From assembly GCF_014204915.1 (NCBI RefSeq), contig NZ_JACHMH010000001.1, forward strand, positions 6,907,501 through 6,971,500: a stretch of 64,000 nucleotides of DNA, given 5' to 3'. Source of the stretch: Crossiella cryophila (GTDB lineage Bacteria > Actinomycetota > Actinomycetes > Mycobacteriales > Pseudonocardiaceae). Below are positions 26,580 through 34,526 of this stretch, in pieces (the stretch's first letter is position 1; the number at the start of each line of letters is the position of its first letter). A model generated the notes under the pieces. The model saw nothing but the letters and a program-made list of their open reading frames with translations, ran no database searches and was not told the DNA's origin. Both the position numbers and the translations under genes were made by a program.

Positions 26580-27770
26580 TTACCAGGTCACGAGCAGGGC
26601 GGCGGGGCTCTGGTCGAGCAGGCCGGTGCGCATCGGGATGCGCTCCACCGGCAGCACGGTCCGCAGCAACGGGAAGGCCGAGCTGAGCACCTCCAGGGTC
26701 ACCTGGAGTTCCATCCGGCCCAGCGCGGCGCCCAGGCAGTGGTGGATGCCGTGGCCGAAGGCCAGGTGCGGATTGTCCGGCCGGGTGATGTCGAAGCGGG
26801 CCGGTTCGGTGAACAGCTCCGCATCGCAGTTGGCCGCGCCCAGCTCGGCGAAGACGGTGTCGCCCTTGCGGATCAGCGCCGGACCCAGTGGCACGTCTTC
26901 CTTGGCGATGCGCATCAGGCCGCGTTTGCCGAACTGGCAGCGCAGGATCTCCTCCACCGCGCCCTCGATCAGCCCGGGATCGGCGACCAGGCGGTCGTAC
27001 TGGGCGCGGTTGCTCAGCAGGGTGAGCATGCCGAGGGTGATCGCGTTGACCGTGCTGACGTGCCCGGCCACCAGCAGGGTGACCGCCATGGTGCGCAGTT
27101 CGCCGGTGCTGAGCCGGTCGTCCTCGTTGTCCCGCACCGCGATCAGCGCACTCATCAGGTCGCTGCCGGGCTTCTGGCGCTTGGCCTCGATGAGTTCGGC
27201 CACGTACCCGTTGAGGTTCTGCCAGGCCGCGCCGATCTGCTCGGGGGTGTGCGCGGTCATGCTGACCACGGCTTCGGACCAGGCGCGGAACTCGGCCCGG
27301 TCCGGCGCGGGCACGCCGAGCAGTTCGCTGATCACGGTGATGGACAACGGGAAGGCGAAGTCGGTGACCAGTTCGGCAGGCGGGTAGTCCGTGGCCATCG
27401 CCCCGGCCAGCCGGTCGGCGGTGCGCACCACGGCGGGCCGCAGCTCGGCCATCCGGCGGGCGGTGAAGGCCCGGCCGACCAGGCGGCGCAACCGGCTGTG
27501 CCCCGGCGGGTCCTGGAACAGCGACTCCTCCGGCCCGTCCTCGGCGTTGTCCCCGGCCGCGCCGGCGAAGCGGATGCTGAAGCGGGGATCGGCGAGCACG
27601 AACCGGACGTCCTCGTACCGGGTCACCATCCAGGCGTGCGTGCCGTTCTCGGTGATCACCCTGGCCACCGGGTTCTCCGCGCGCAGCCGGGCATAGGCCG
27701 CGGGCGGTTCGGTGATCGAGGGCTGGGCCAGCGGCAGCGACACCGCCGGGGCACGCTCGGGTGCGCTCAT
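26580..27770 (-). CDS. Cytochrome P450 lacking the I-helix acid, first gene of the unit
   Basis: A 396-residue P450 with heme loop FGHGIHHCLGAA and ExxR in EEILR. The I-helix reads LLVAGHVSTVNA, so the acidic residue is Val and the Thr position is Ser. It starts with ATG, with GGAG 6 bases upstream. It is the first gene of the five-gene minus-strand unit and divergent from the second radical SAM gene; the ~200-base gap (27771-27973) must hold both promoters. It is similar along its length to the P450 downstream, which suggests tandem duplication. Confidence 0.92.
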   Translation of the reverse strand: MSAPERAPAVSLPLAQPSITEPPAAYARLRAENPVARVITENGTHAWMVTRYEDVRFVLADPRFSIRFAGAAGDNAEDGPEESLFQDPPGHSRLRRLVGRAFTARRMAELRPAVVRTADRLAGAMATDYPPAELVTDFAFPLSITVISELLGVPAPDRAEFRAWSEAVVSMTAHTPEQIGAAWQNLNGYVAELIEAKRQKPGSDLMSALIAVRDNEDDRLSTGELRTMAVTLLVAGHVSTVNAITLGMLTLLSNRAQYDRLVADPGLIEGAVEEILRCQFGKRGLMRIAKEDVPLGPALIRKGDTVFAELGAANCDAELFTEPARFDITRPDNPHLAFGHGIHHCLGAALGRMELQVTLEVLSSAFPLLRTVLPVERIPMRTGLLDQSPAALLVTW

Positions 27771-27973
27771 GCACGTCTCCTCACACCGCCGCCGGGGATC
27801 CGGAATCGAGTACTGACGCTAGAGAACGGCGCTGGTCATGCGGCTGCACCCGCACTGGAGCGAACCGGCGCCGCCGTCCAGTTCTGGTGCAGTCCGGCGC
27901 CAAGCGGACCGCCGTAGGGTCCGGGACCGACATCGCCTTGGGCTGTGTGCCCAGTGGACGGAGGCGCACCGAG

Positions 27974-29881
27974 ATGACGACCGTGGCACTGGTGGAGATC
28001 CACTCCTGGCACAGCTTCCTACCGCTGGTATCCGGCTACCTGCAGAGCTACGCCCGCCAGGACGAGGCGGTCGCGCAGCGGTACGAGTTCGAGATCCTGT
28101 CCCGGCACACCTCCGACGGCCGGGTCAACCTGGTCGCCGAACTGGCCGAGCTGGACAGCGATATCTACGCGTTCAGCTGCTACATCTGGAACGGCACGCT
28201 GGTCCGCGAGGTGCTGGAGGACCTGGTCCGGTTGCGGCCTGACGCGCAGTACCTGCTGGGCGGGCCGCAGGTGATGAACCACGGCGAGGACTACATCCCG
28301 GCCGGGGCGCACAACGTGGCGGTGTGCAACGGCGAGGGCGAGATCACCTTCCTGGAGTACCTGCGCGAACTGGCCGCCGAGTCACCGGATCTGGGGCGGG
28401 TGCCCGGGTTGAGCTTCCGCCGGGACGGCCGGGTGACCACCACCCTGCCCGCGGCCCGGATCAAGGAACTCACCGAGGTGCCGAGTCCGTTCGTGGCCAA
28501 CCTGTTCACCGATTCGACCTACCACGTGGCGGTGCTGGAGACCAACCGCGGCTGCCCGTTCCGCTGCGGTTTCTGTTACTGGGGCGCGGCCACCAACGAC
28601 AAGGTGCACCGCTTCGAGATCGACCGGGTCAAGGCCGACATCGAGTGGATCGCCCGCAACAACATCTACGCGGTGATGATCGCCGACGCCAACTGGGGCC
28701 TGTCCGCACGCGATATCGAGCTGACCGAGTACATCGTGGAGTGCAAGGAGAAGTACGGCTTCCCGTACTGGGTGACCATCCAGTCGGCCAAGAACAGCCC
28801 GGAGCGGGTGTCCAAGATCGTGGACATCCTGTTGCGCGGCGGGCTGATCACCCGCCAGCCCATCTCGCTGCAGAGCGTCAGCGACGAGGCGCTCACCCTG
28901 ATCGAACGCAAGAACATCAAGCGGGAGACCTACTCCGAACTCCAGGCCGACCTGCGGGCCCGCAACATCCCCTCCTTCATCGAGCTGATCTGGCCACTGC
29001 CCGGGGAGACCCTGGCGTCCTATGTGGACGGAATCGTGCAGCTGTGCCGCACCGGCGCGGACATGATCAACGTGTACCCGCAGCTGTTGCTGCACAACAC
29101 GCCGATCTACGAGCAGCGGGAGATCTTCGGCGTGGTGACCGAGCGGGTGCCCAACCCGGTGGGCGAGGCCGAGCTGGTGGTGCGCACCAAGTGGGTCGAC
29201 CGGGAGCAGTACGACGAGGGTGTGTGGTTCTGGTACGCGCTGCTGTCCCTGTACGACTCGCGCGGGCTGTACTTCGTCTCCAGCTACCTGGACCGCAACG
29301 GGATCGCGCCCTTCGACGAGGTGTTCAAGGCGGCGATCGCGTTCTTCAAGCAGCGGCAGGACTTCGAGCTGTGCCGCTACATCAAGCACTCGGTGGAGAC
29401 CCTGGACCACTACGAGTACAGCAACGGCGGCCTGGTGGCACACCGGATCCAGCACAGCATGCGCCAGGACAACGACCGGCTGATGCACGAGTTCGCCTCC
29501 AGCCAGCCATGGTGGTCGGATCCGACCGTGCGCGCGCTGTTCGAGCTGGACATGGTGGCCCGGCCCTACCCCTACATCGAACCGGTGCAGGAACCCGGGG
29601 TTCCGTTGAAGGAGGTGGACATCTTCGAGCTGGGCGAGCACCACCTCACCGTGGACCTGCCGCCGCACCTGGTCGCCGAACTCATCGAGCGCAAGCTGCT
29701 GGACGATCCCGCCGTCCGCCGGGTCCGGCTGGACTTCACCGGCAAGAACAAGCAGGTCTGCGCGGATGAGGACGACGCGCTCGCCAACGGCCTGTACTGC
29801 GCCAACCTGCTGGAGCAGATGCTGGACATGCTGCCCGAGTACCAGGTCTGCGATGCCGCACTGACGGGAGAGACCCGATGA
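27974..29881 (+). CDS. Second cobalamin-binding radical SAM enzyme
   Basis: A 635-residue class B radical SAM protein with an N-terminal B12-binding-type domain (YAFSCYIWNG, YLLGGPQVMNHG, VCNGEGEITFLEYL). The [4Fe-4S] motif is at Cys194, Cys198 and Cys201 (GCPFRCGFCYWGA). It shares the layout of the protein at 23415-25364, including VxETNRGCP and SAKNSPERVSK-like barrel segments, and so is a diverged paralogue. The C-terminal 250 residues contain no known motif. ATG at 27974 follows GGAGG with a 10-base gap. The next P450 starts within its stop (ATGA). A C-methylation or other radical step on the cluster product is likely. Confidence 0.88.
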   Translation: MTTVALVEIHSWHSFLPLVSGYLQSYARQDEAVAQRYEFEILSRHTSDGRVNLVAELAELDSDIYAFSCYIWNGTLVREVLEDLVRLRPDAQYLLGGPQVMNHGEDYIPAGAHNVAVCNGEGEITFLEYLRELAAESPDLGRVPGLSFRRDGRVTTTLPAARIKELTEVPSPFVANLFTDSTYHVAVLETNRGCPFRCGFCYWGAATNDKVHRFEIDRVKADIEWIARNNIYAVMIADANWGLSARDIELTEYIVECKEKYGFPYWVTIQSAKNSPERVSKIVDILLRGGLITRQPISLQSVSDEALTLIERKNIKRETYSELQADLRARNIPSFIELIWPLPGETLASYVDGIVQLCRTGADMINVYPQLLLHNTPIYEQREIFGVVTERVPNPVGEAELVVRTKWVDREQYDEGVWFWYALLSLYDSRGLYFVSSYLDRNGIAPFDEVFKAAIAFFKQRQDFELCRYIKHSVETLDHYEYSNGGLVAHRIQHSMRQDNDRLMHEFASSQPWWSDPTVRALFELDMVARPYPYIEPVQEPGVPLKEVDIFELGEHHLTVDLPPHLVAELIERKLLDDPAVRRVRLDFTGKNKQVCADEDDALANGLYCANLLEQMLDMLPEYQVCDAALTGETR

Positions 29882-31068
29882 CCACCCAGGACATGCCCGC
29901 CCTGCCCTTCGACCGTCCGACCATCCTGGACATCCCGCCGATGCTGCGGATCCTCCAGGCCGAGCGCCCGATCACCAAGGTGCGCACCATGATGGGCGAT
30001 GAGGCCTGGCTGGTCACCCGCTACGACGAGGCCAAGTACCTGTTCACCGACCCGCGCCTGATCCGCTCGCACCCGGACCCGGAGAACGCGGCCAAGGTCA
30101 GCGAGTCGGCGATGATGGGCGGCCCGGTCGGCACCTACGAGACCGAGGACTACGACCACACCCTGATGCGCTCCCTGCTCGGCGGTTCCTTCTCCGCCAA
30201 GCGGATGCGGATGCTGCGGCCCCGGATCGGCGGCCTGGTCGACGACCTGCTGGACGAGATGGCCAAGAAGACCCCGCCGGTGGACCTGCACCAGGAACTC
30301 GCCTTCCCGTTGCCGGTGCTGGTGATCTGCGAACTGCTGGGCGTGCCGTATGAGGACCGCGAGCAGTTCCGGATCTGGTCCGAGGGCGCCGCGGACATGT
30401 TCAACGGCGAGCACTCGCTGGAACAACTCACCGAACTGCGTGCCTACACCGGATCGCTGATCGAGAAGCGCCGCAAGGACCCCGGCGAGGACGTGATCTC
30501 CGACATCGCCCGCGCCTACGACGAGGGCAAGCTGAACATGGACTACGCGGTCGGCCTGGCCACCGGCCTGCTCTTCGCCGGCCACATGACCACCGTGGTG
30601 CTGGTCGAGTTCGGCACCCTGCACCTGTTGACCTATCCCGAACAGCGCCAGCGGATGCTCGACGACCCGGCACTGGTGGAGCCCGCGGTGGAGGAGATGC
30701 TGCGGTTCACCGACGCCGGCGGCGGCAACTTCGTCCGCTACGCCCGCGACGAGATCAAGATCGGCGACGTCACCATCAACTTCGGCGAGGCGGTGCTGAT
30801 CAGCGGCATCGCCGCCAACCGGGACCCGCGCTTCTGGGACGACCCGGACACCTTCGACATCGGCCGGGAGACCAACTCGCACCTGTCCTTCGGCAGCGGC
30901 AGGCACCTGTGCATTGGCGCGACCCTGGCCAGGGTGGAGCTGGAGGCGGTGTTCAGCCGGTTGTTCCAACGCTTCCCGACCATGCGGTTGGCGGTGCCGG
31001 TGGAGGAACTCGAACTCCTGGACAACCTGCTGCCGGGCGGGTTGGTGAGCCTGCCGGTCACCTGGTAG
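29878..31068 (+). CDS. Cytochrome P450 with Met in place of the I-helix acid
   Basis: A 396-residue P450, heme loop FGSGRHLCIGA and ExxR in EEMLR. The I-helix is LLFAGHMTTVVLVEFG, so the acid is Met while both Thr are kept. ATGA overlap with the radical SAM gene implies coupled expression and probably linked chemistry. The alpha/beta hydrolase gene follows after 10 bases. Together with the two P450s on the opposite strand it makes three cluster P450s without the usual acidic residue. Confidence 0.92.
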   Translation: MTTQDMPALPFDRPTILDIPPMLRILQAERPITKVRTMMGDEAWLVTRYDEAKYLFTDPRLIRSHPDPENAAKVSESAMMGGPVGTYETEDYDHTLMRSLLGGSFSAKRMRMLRPRIGGLVDDLLDEMAKKTPPVDLHQELAFPLPVLVICELLGVPYEDREQFRIWSEGAADMFNGEHSLEQLTELRAYTGSLIEKRRKDPGEDVISDIARAYDEGKLNMDYAVGLATGLLFAGHMTTVVLVEFGTLHLLTYPEQRQRMLDDPALVEPAVEEMLRFTDAGGGNFVRYARDEIKIGDVTINFGEAVLISGIAANRDPRFWDDPDTFDIGRETNSHLSFGSGRHLCIGATLARVELEAVFSRLFQRFPTMRLAVPVEELELLDNLLPGGLVSLPVTW

Positions 31069-31078
31069 TCAGGTAGGC

Positions 31079-31894
31079 ATGCATGGGGGCCAGACGATCG
31101 AGCAGCGCGCGGCGGAGTTCCACCGGGTGCACCGGACCAAGGACCTGGGCGAGTGGCGGTACTACACCGCGGGCGCGGGCGAGGCGGTGCTGCTGTTGCC
31201 CGGTGGCGCGGGCATCGGCATCGGCTGGCTGGATCTCGCGCTCGCGCTGCACCCCGCCTACCGCACGGTCACCGTCGACTACCCGCCGACCGCGGCCACC
31301 CTGGCCCAGCTCGCCGACGGGGTCCTGACCGTCCTGGACGCCGAGGGCATCGGCCGGGTGCACCTGGTCGGGCAGTCCGCGGGCGGCATGCTGGCCGAGG
31401 TGCTGATCCAGCGGGCGCCGGAGCGGGTGGCCTCGGTGGTGTTCAGCGGGACCGGGCTCTACGGCGCGGAGGACGTGGACCGGCTGGCGGGCAAGGTCGA
31501 CGGGATCCGGAACACGCCGTGGGAGCAGACCATCGACGCCGCGCGGACCGCGTTGCGTGCCGTCTGGCAGGGCTCGGCCGAGGGTGAGTTCTGGATCGGC
31601 CAGGTCGAGGCGGGCTACCGGCGGTCCGGGCGGGATGGGCTGGCCAACTCCCTGGCCATGCTGCTTGATCTCGCCCGCGACTCCGGCGCACTGCGACCAG
31701 GCTGGGACGGTCCGGCGTTGTTCCTGGCCGCCGAGGACGACCCGTTGATCACCGCGACCCATCGGCAGCGGCTGCTCGACCTGCACCCCGGGCACACGCT
31801 GCGGCTCTTCCCCGACGGTGGGCACTCGCTGCTGATCACCCGGCCCGCCGACTACCTGGCCGAGATCAGCGCGCACCTGGCGGCCGTGGTCTGA
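31079..31894 (+). CDS. Alpha/beta hydrolase
   Basis: A 271-residue alpha/beta hydrolase. The nucleophile elbow GQSAGG has Ser100, an acidic residue follows in LAAEDDP, and the catalytic His is in FPDGGHSLL. The oxyanion region is PGGAGIG. No signal peptide is seen, so it acts in the cytoplasm. ATG at 31079 follows AGGTAGG. It is the third gene of the radical SAM-P450-hydrolase unit and is convergent with the GH16-SARP gene (9 bases between stops). It could hydrolyse an ester, epoxide or enol-lactone in the pathway; the sequence does not decide. Confidence 0.88.
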   Translation: MHGGQTIEQRAAEFHRVHRTKDLGEWRYYTAGAGEAVLLLPGGAGIGIGWLDLALALHPAYRTVTVDYPPTAATLAQLADGVLTVLDAEGIGRVHLVGQSAGGMLAEVLIQRAPERVASVVFSGTGLYGAEDVDRLAGKVDGIRNTPWEQTIDAARTALRAVWQGSAEGEFWIGQVEAGYRRSGRDGLANSLAMLLDLARDSGALRPGWDGPALFLAAEDDPLITATHRQRLLDLHPGHTLRLFPDGGHSLLITRPADYLAEISAHLAAVV

Positions 31895-31903
31895 GGCCGG
31901 GGG

Positions 31904-33574
31904 TCACACCGGGTACTGGCGGATCCAGTCGATCTCCATGCTGGCCGGTCGCAGGTCGTTCTCCTGTGCCAGGTCCAACTTGATGGTCGGGCGCATCCGG
32001 CGGGGTGGCAGCCGGTCCTGCTCCGCGGTGTGGAACCACTTCTCGCCGTTGACGTAGCCGGTGAGGCCGTGCTCGGTCCATTCGACCGCGAAGTGGTTCC
32101 ACTGGGTCAGGTCGACCGCGCGCTGGGCGTTGTACCGGTCCGGGTATTTGCCGCTGGACAGGAAGAACTGCGCGCGTTGCCGTTCCGGGTCGAAGACCTC
32201 CAGGTAGACGATCTCGCCGCCGGCCGGGGAGTCGTTGGCGACCGGCCACAGGGTGAGCAGCGGGCGGTAGCAGGCGCAGCCGGGAGGGAGCCGGACGCGG
32301 GCTTCCCAGCGGCCGCGGAAGGTGCCTTCGTTGCGGGTCAGGTAGCCGGTGTTGCCGCTGGCGTCGCCGGTGATGGTCACCAGGTCGTCCCGGACGCTCA
32401 CCCGCTCCGGGATTTGCTGCCCTCGGCCCTCGTGACCCGGTCTGGGACCGGCCGGGGTCCAGCCGTCCAGACCGGTGCTGAACTCGGCGGCGTGCGCCGG
32501 GATGCCCCAGCCGTACCGGTCGGCGGCGGTGATCGCGGCTCCGCCGGAGGTCTTCGGCCACCACTGGATGGCGATCACCAGTCCGGCGGCCAGCACCGCG
32601 GTCAGCGCGAGCGAGGCGGCCACGATCACCCGGGACCGGCGCGGCCGCCGCCTGCTCGGCGGTGGCGCGGGTACCGACCGAGCGGTCGGCGCGGGCGCGT
32701 CTACCGACCGAGCGGTCGGCGCGGGTGCGTCTACCAACCGTCCGGTCGGCGCAGGTGCCTCTACCGACCGTCCGGTCGGCGCGGGCGCGGGCCTGGGTGG
32801 TGCGGGCGCTGGTTGGCGCTTGCTCGGTGTGCTGGGTTCGTCGGCCGCCAGCAGGCGTTGGTGGGCCGCGCGTAACGCGGTGCCCGGCTCGATGCCGAGT
32901 TCGTCCACGATGACCCGGCGCGCGTCCTGGTAGGCCAGCAGCGCCTCGGCCCGGCGGCCGCCCGCGTCCAGCGCGTCCAGCAGACGTAGCCAGGTCGGTT
33001 CCTTGAGCGGGTCCTCGGTGGTCATCGCGCGCAGCTGGCCGATGGCCTCGCTGTGCCTGCCCGCCGCGACCAGTGCGTCGGCCAGGGTGGTGCGGGCCGA
33101 CCAGCGCAACTCGGTCAGCCGGGCCAGTTCGACCTTGGCCGCCTCGATCTCCAGTGACTCGAACGGCTCACCGCGCCACAGCGCCAGCGCCTCGGTCACC
33201 AGCGCCACCGCACACGCCGGGTCCGCCGCGAGCGCGGCGCCTGCCTGGCCGATGAGGTCCGCGAAGGTCATCGTGTCGAGTTCGGCGCGGGCCACGGTGA
33301 GCCGGTAGGCGCCGGGCTGTCGTTCCAGGCGGTTGGCGTGCGTGTCGACCGGGGCGAGCAGTTTGCGCACCTGGCTCACGTAGCTCTTCAGGTTGCCCGC
33401 CGCCGACGGGGGCGGGCCCGCGGGCCAGATCGCCTCGATCAACTCGTCGTCGGGCACCCAGCGGTTGGCGTGCAGCAGCAGGGCGGACAACATCCGGCGG
33501 GGCTTGTCCGCGGCGAAGGCCAGCACCCCGGCAGGCCCGTGCACCTCGAGTACGCCGAATACCCGGAACAGCAC
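31904..33574 (-). CDS. Membrane-anchored SARP regulator with C-terminal GH16-like extracellular domain
   Basis: A 556-residue fusion. Residues 1-95 are a SARP winged-helix DNA-binding domain, 100-245 a BTAD domain, and 250-310 a Pro/Ala-rich linker with four 10-residue repeats (APAPTGRSVE type). A membrane helix spans 315-338 (VIVAASLALTAVLAAGL), preceded by Arg-rich SRRRPRRSR, which predicts N-in/C-out topology. Residues 355-556 form a GH16-like beta-sandwich (GRWEARVRLPPGCACY, LTQWNHFAVEW, GYVNGEKWFHT). The GH16 ExDxxE signature reads EIVYLE (Glu454 to Glu459), with the central Asp replaced by Val, so hydrolysis is doubtful and glycan sensing more likely. GTG at 33574 follows GAGGGGGCAAGG. 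It is divergent from a small SARP. The linker repeats are encoded by palindromic DNA of the array family. Confidence 0.88.
   Translation of the reverse strand: MLFRVFGVLEVHGPAGVLAFAADKPRRMLSALLLHANRWVPDDELIEAIWPAGPPPSAAGNLKSYVSQVRKLLAPVDTHANRLERQPGAYRLTVARAELDTMTFADLIGQAGAALAADPACAVALVTEALALWRGEPFESLEIEAAKVELARLTELRWSARTTLADALVAAGRHSEAIGQLRAMTTEDPLKEPTWLRLLDALDAGGRRAEALLAYQDARRVIVDELGIEPGTALRAAHQRLLAADEPSTPSKRQPAPAPPRPAPAPTGRSVEAPAPTGRLVDAPAPTARSVDAPAPTARSVPAPPPSRRRPRRSRVIVAASLALTAVLAAGLVIAIQWWPKTSGGAAITAADRYGWGIPAHAAEFSTGLDGWTPAGPRPGHEGRGQQIPERVSVRDDLVTITGDASGNTGYLTRNEGTFRGRWEARVRLPPGCACYRPLLTLWPVANDSPAGGEIVYLEVFDPERQRAQFFLSSGKYPDRYNAQRAVDLTQWNHFAVEWTEHGLTGYVNGEKWFHTAEQDRLPPRRMRPTIKLDLAQENDLRPASMEIDWIRQYPV
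32671..32790. repeat. Four tandem 30-bp palindromic repeats inside the GH16-SARP gene
   Basis: Units begin at 32671, 32701, 32731 and 32761. The core CCGACCGAGCGGTCGG in the first two units is a palindrome with 7-base arms; units three and four carry TCCGG in the centre. The core closely matches array units such as 11944 and 12182 (CCGAACGGTCGGCAG). The exact 30-base period keeps the frame and encodes the repeated Pro-rich linker. Confidence 0.85.
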
Positions 33575-33654
33575 CCTTGCCCCCTCGGACTCCGCCCAGC
33601 GCGGCCGAGCATCGCACAGCGAATGTGCGGGGCGGGAACACCGTCAGCTTCCTG

Positions 33655-33683
33655 CCGAACCGTCCCTGAACGCCTGCTGAACC
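33655..33683 (+). promoter_or_regulatory. Three heptamer direct repeats at 11-bp spacing, likely SARP box
   Basis: CCGAACC, CTGAACG and CTGAACC begin at 33655, 33666 and 33677, exactly one helical turn apart. This is the classical arrangement bound by SARP activators. A CAGGGT that could act as -10 lies about 8 bases downstream (33692-33697). The site is in the 154-base gap between the two divergent SARP genes, 45 bases before the ATG of the small SARP. Either SARP could bind it. Confidence 0.6.
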
Positions 33684-33728
33684 CCGGATGCCCAGGGTGG
33701 GTCCTTCCCCGAGGAGGAGAGGCAACCC

Positions 33729-34472
33729 ATGAGCGAGACCGTGCTCCGGTTGTTCGGCCACCTGGAGTTGTGGCACGCGGACCGGCCGCTACCGCTGCCA
33801 CCGGCCAGACCCCAGGCCCTGCTGACCGCACTGGCACTCTGGCGCGGCCAGTGGTGCGATACCGACCGATTGGTAGGGACGCTGTGGGGCGAGCACCCAC
33901 CCCCGTCCGCGCTGGTCAACCTGCGCGCCTTCATCTGCCAGTGGCGCAAGCTACTGACCCCCCAGAACACCCTGTCCATCGACAGTAGACGCGGCGCCTA
34001 TCGCCTCAACCCTGGCGACACCGTCATCGACATCGCCGAGTTCGAAACCCTGCTCGCCGACGGCGACCGCGCCCTGGCCGCGGTGGACCCCGGCACCGCG
34101 GCCAGCCGGTTCGAGGCCGCCCTGGAGCTGTGGCGCGGCACGCCGTTCAGCGCGCTGGGGCTGTGCGCGCTGGCCGAACAAACCCGGCTGACCGAGCTAC
34201 GGGACCGCGGCCGCTCCGGGCTGGTGACCGCGTTGCTGGCGCAGGACCGGCACGCGGAGGCGGTCACGGTGCTGCGCCAGGCGGTGGCGGCGCAACCGTA
34301 TGACGAGCGGGTGTGGGCGCGGCTGGTGAGCACGCTGGAGGTGGCGGGGCGGCGGGCGGACGCGCTGGCGGCGTACCGGCACATCCAGGGGCTGCTGTGG
34401 GAGGAGCTGGGGATCGCGCCGGGGCGGGAACTCCAGGCCGCCCGGCTGCGGGTGCTGGCGCCGACCTCCTGA
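33729..34472 (+). CDS. Small SARP-family transcriptional activator
   Basis: A 247-residue SARP. The winged helix covers residues 1-95 (LRLFGHLELWHADRPL, TDRLVGTLWGEHPPPSA, RGAYRLNPGD) and the BTAD domain about 100-245, with no further domains. This is the size of cluster-situated activators of antibiotic genes. ATG at 33729 follows AGAGG. It is divergent from the GH16-SARP and followed by an SDR gene on the same strand. A three-heptamer SARP box lies upstream. The recognition-helix region overlaps a repeat-like stretch (33861-33881). Confidence 0.9.
   Translation: MSETVLRLFGHLELWHADRPLPLPPARPQALLTALALWRGQWCDTDRLVGTLWGEHPPPSALVNLRAFICQWRKLLTPQNTLSIDSRRGAYRLNPGDTVIDIAEFETLLADGDRALAAVDPGTAASRFEAALELWRGTPFSALGLCALAEQTRLTELRDRGRSGLVTALLAQDRHAEAVTVLRQAVAAQPYDERVWARLVSTLEVAGRRADALAAYRHIQGLLWEELGIAPGRELQAARLRVLAPTS
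33861..33881 (+). repeat. Repeat-like stretch inside the small SARP gene
   Basis: ACCGACCGATTGGTAGGG followed by ACG matches 18 of 21 bases with 10106-10126 and resembles units of the 11-12 kb array. It encodes TDRLVGT, a normal SARP sequence, so it may be coincidence rather than insertion. Confidence 0.3.
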
Positions 34473-34526
34473 GCAGGCTCGACATCATGGTCATCGGTGC
34501 ACCACCCGCTCTGCTTGACTGTCGCG

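Noticed and set aside
27771-27973. A RiPP precursor peptide between the divergent P450 and radical SAM genes
   Set aside because: No short frame with a ribosome site and a leader/core pattern was found; the radical SAM proteins look like B12 methylases, and terpenoid genes surround them.
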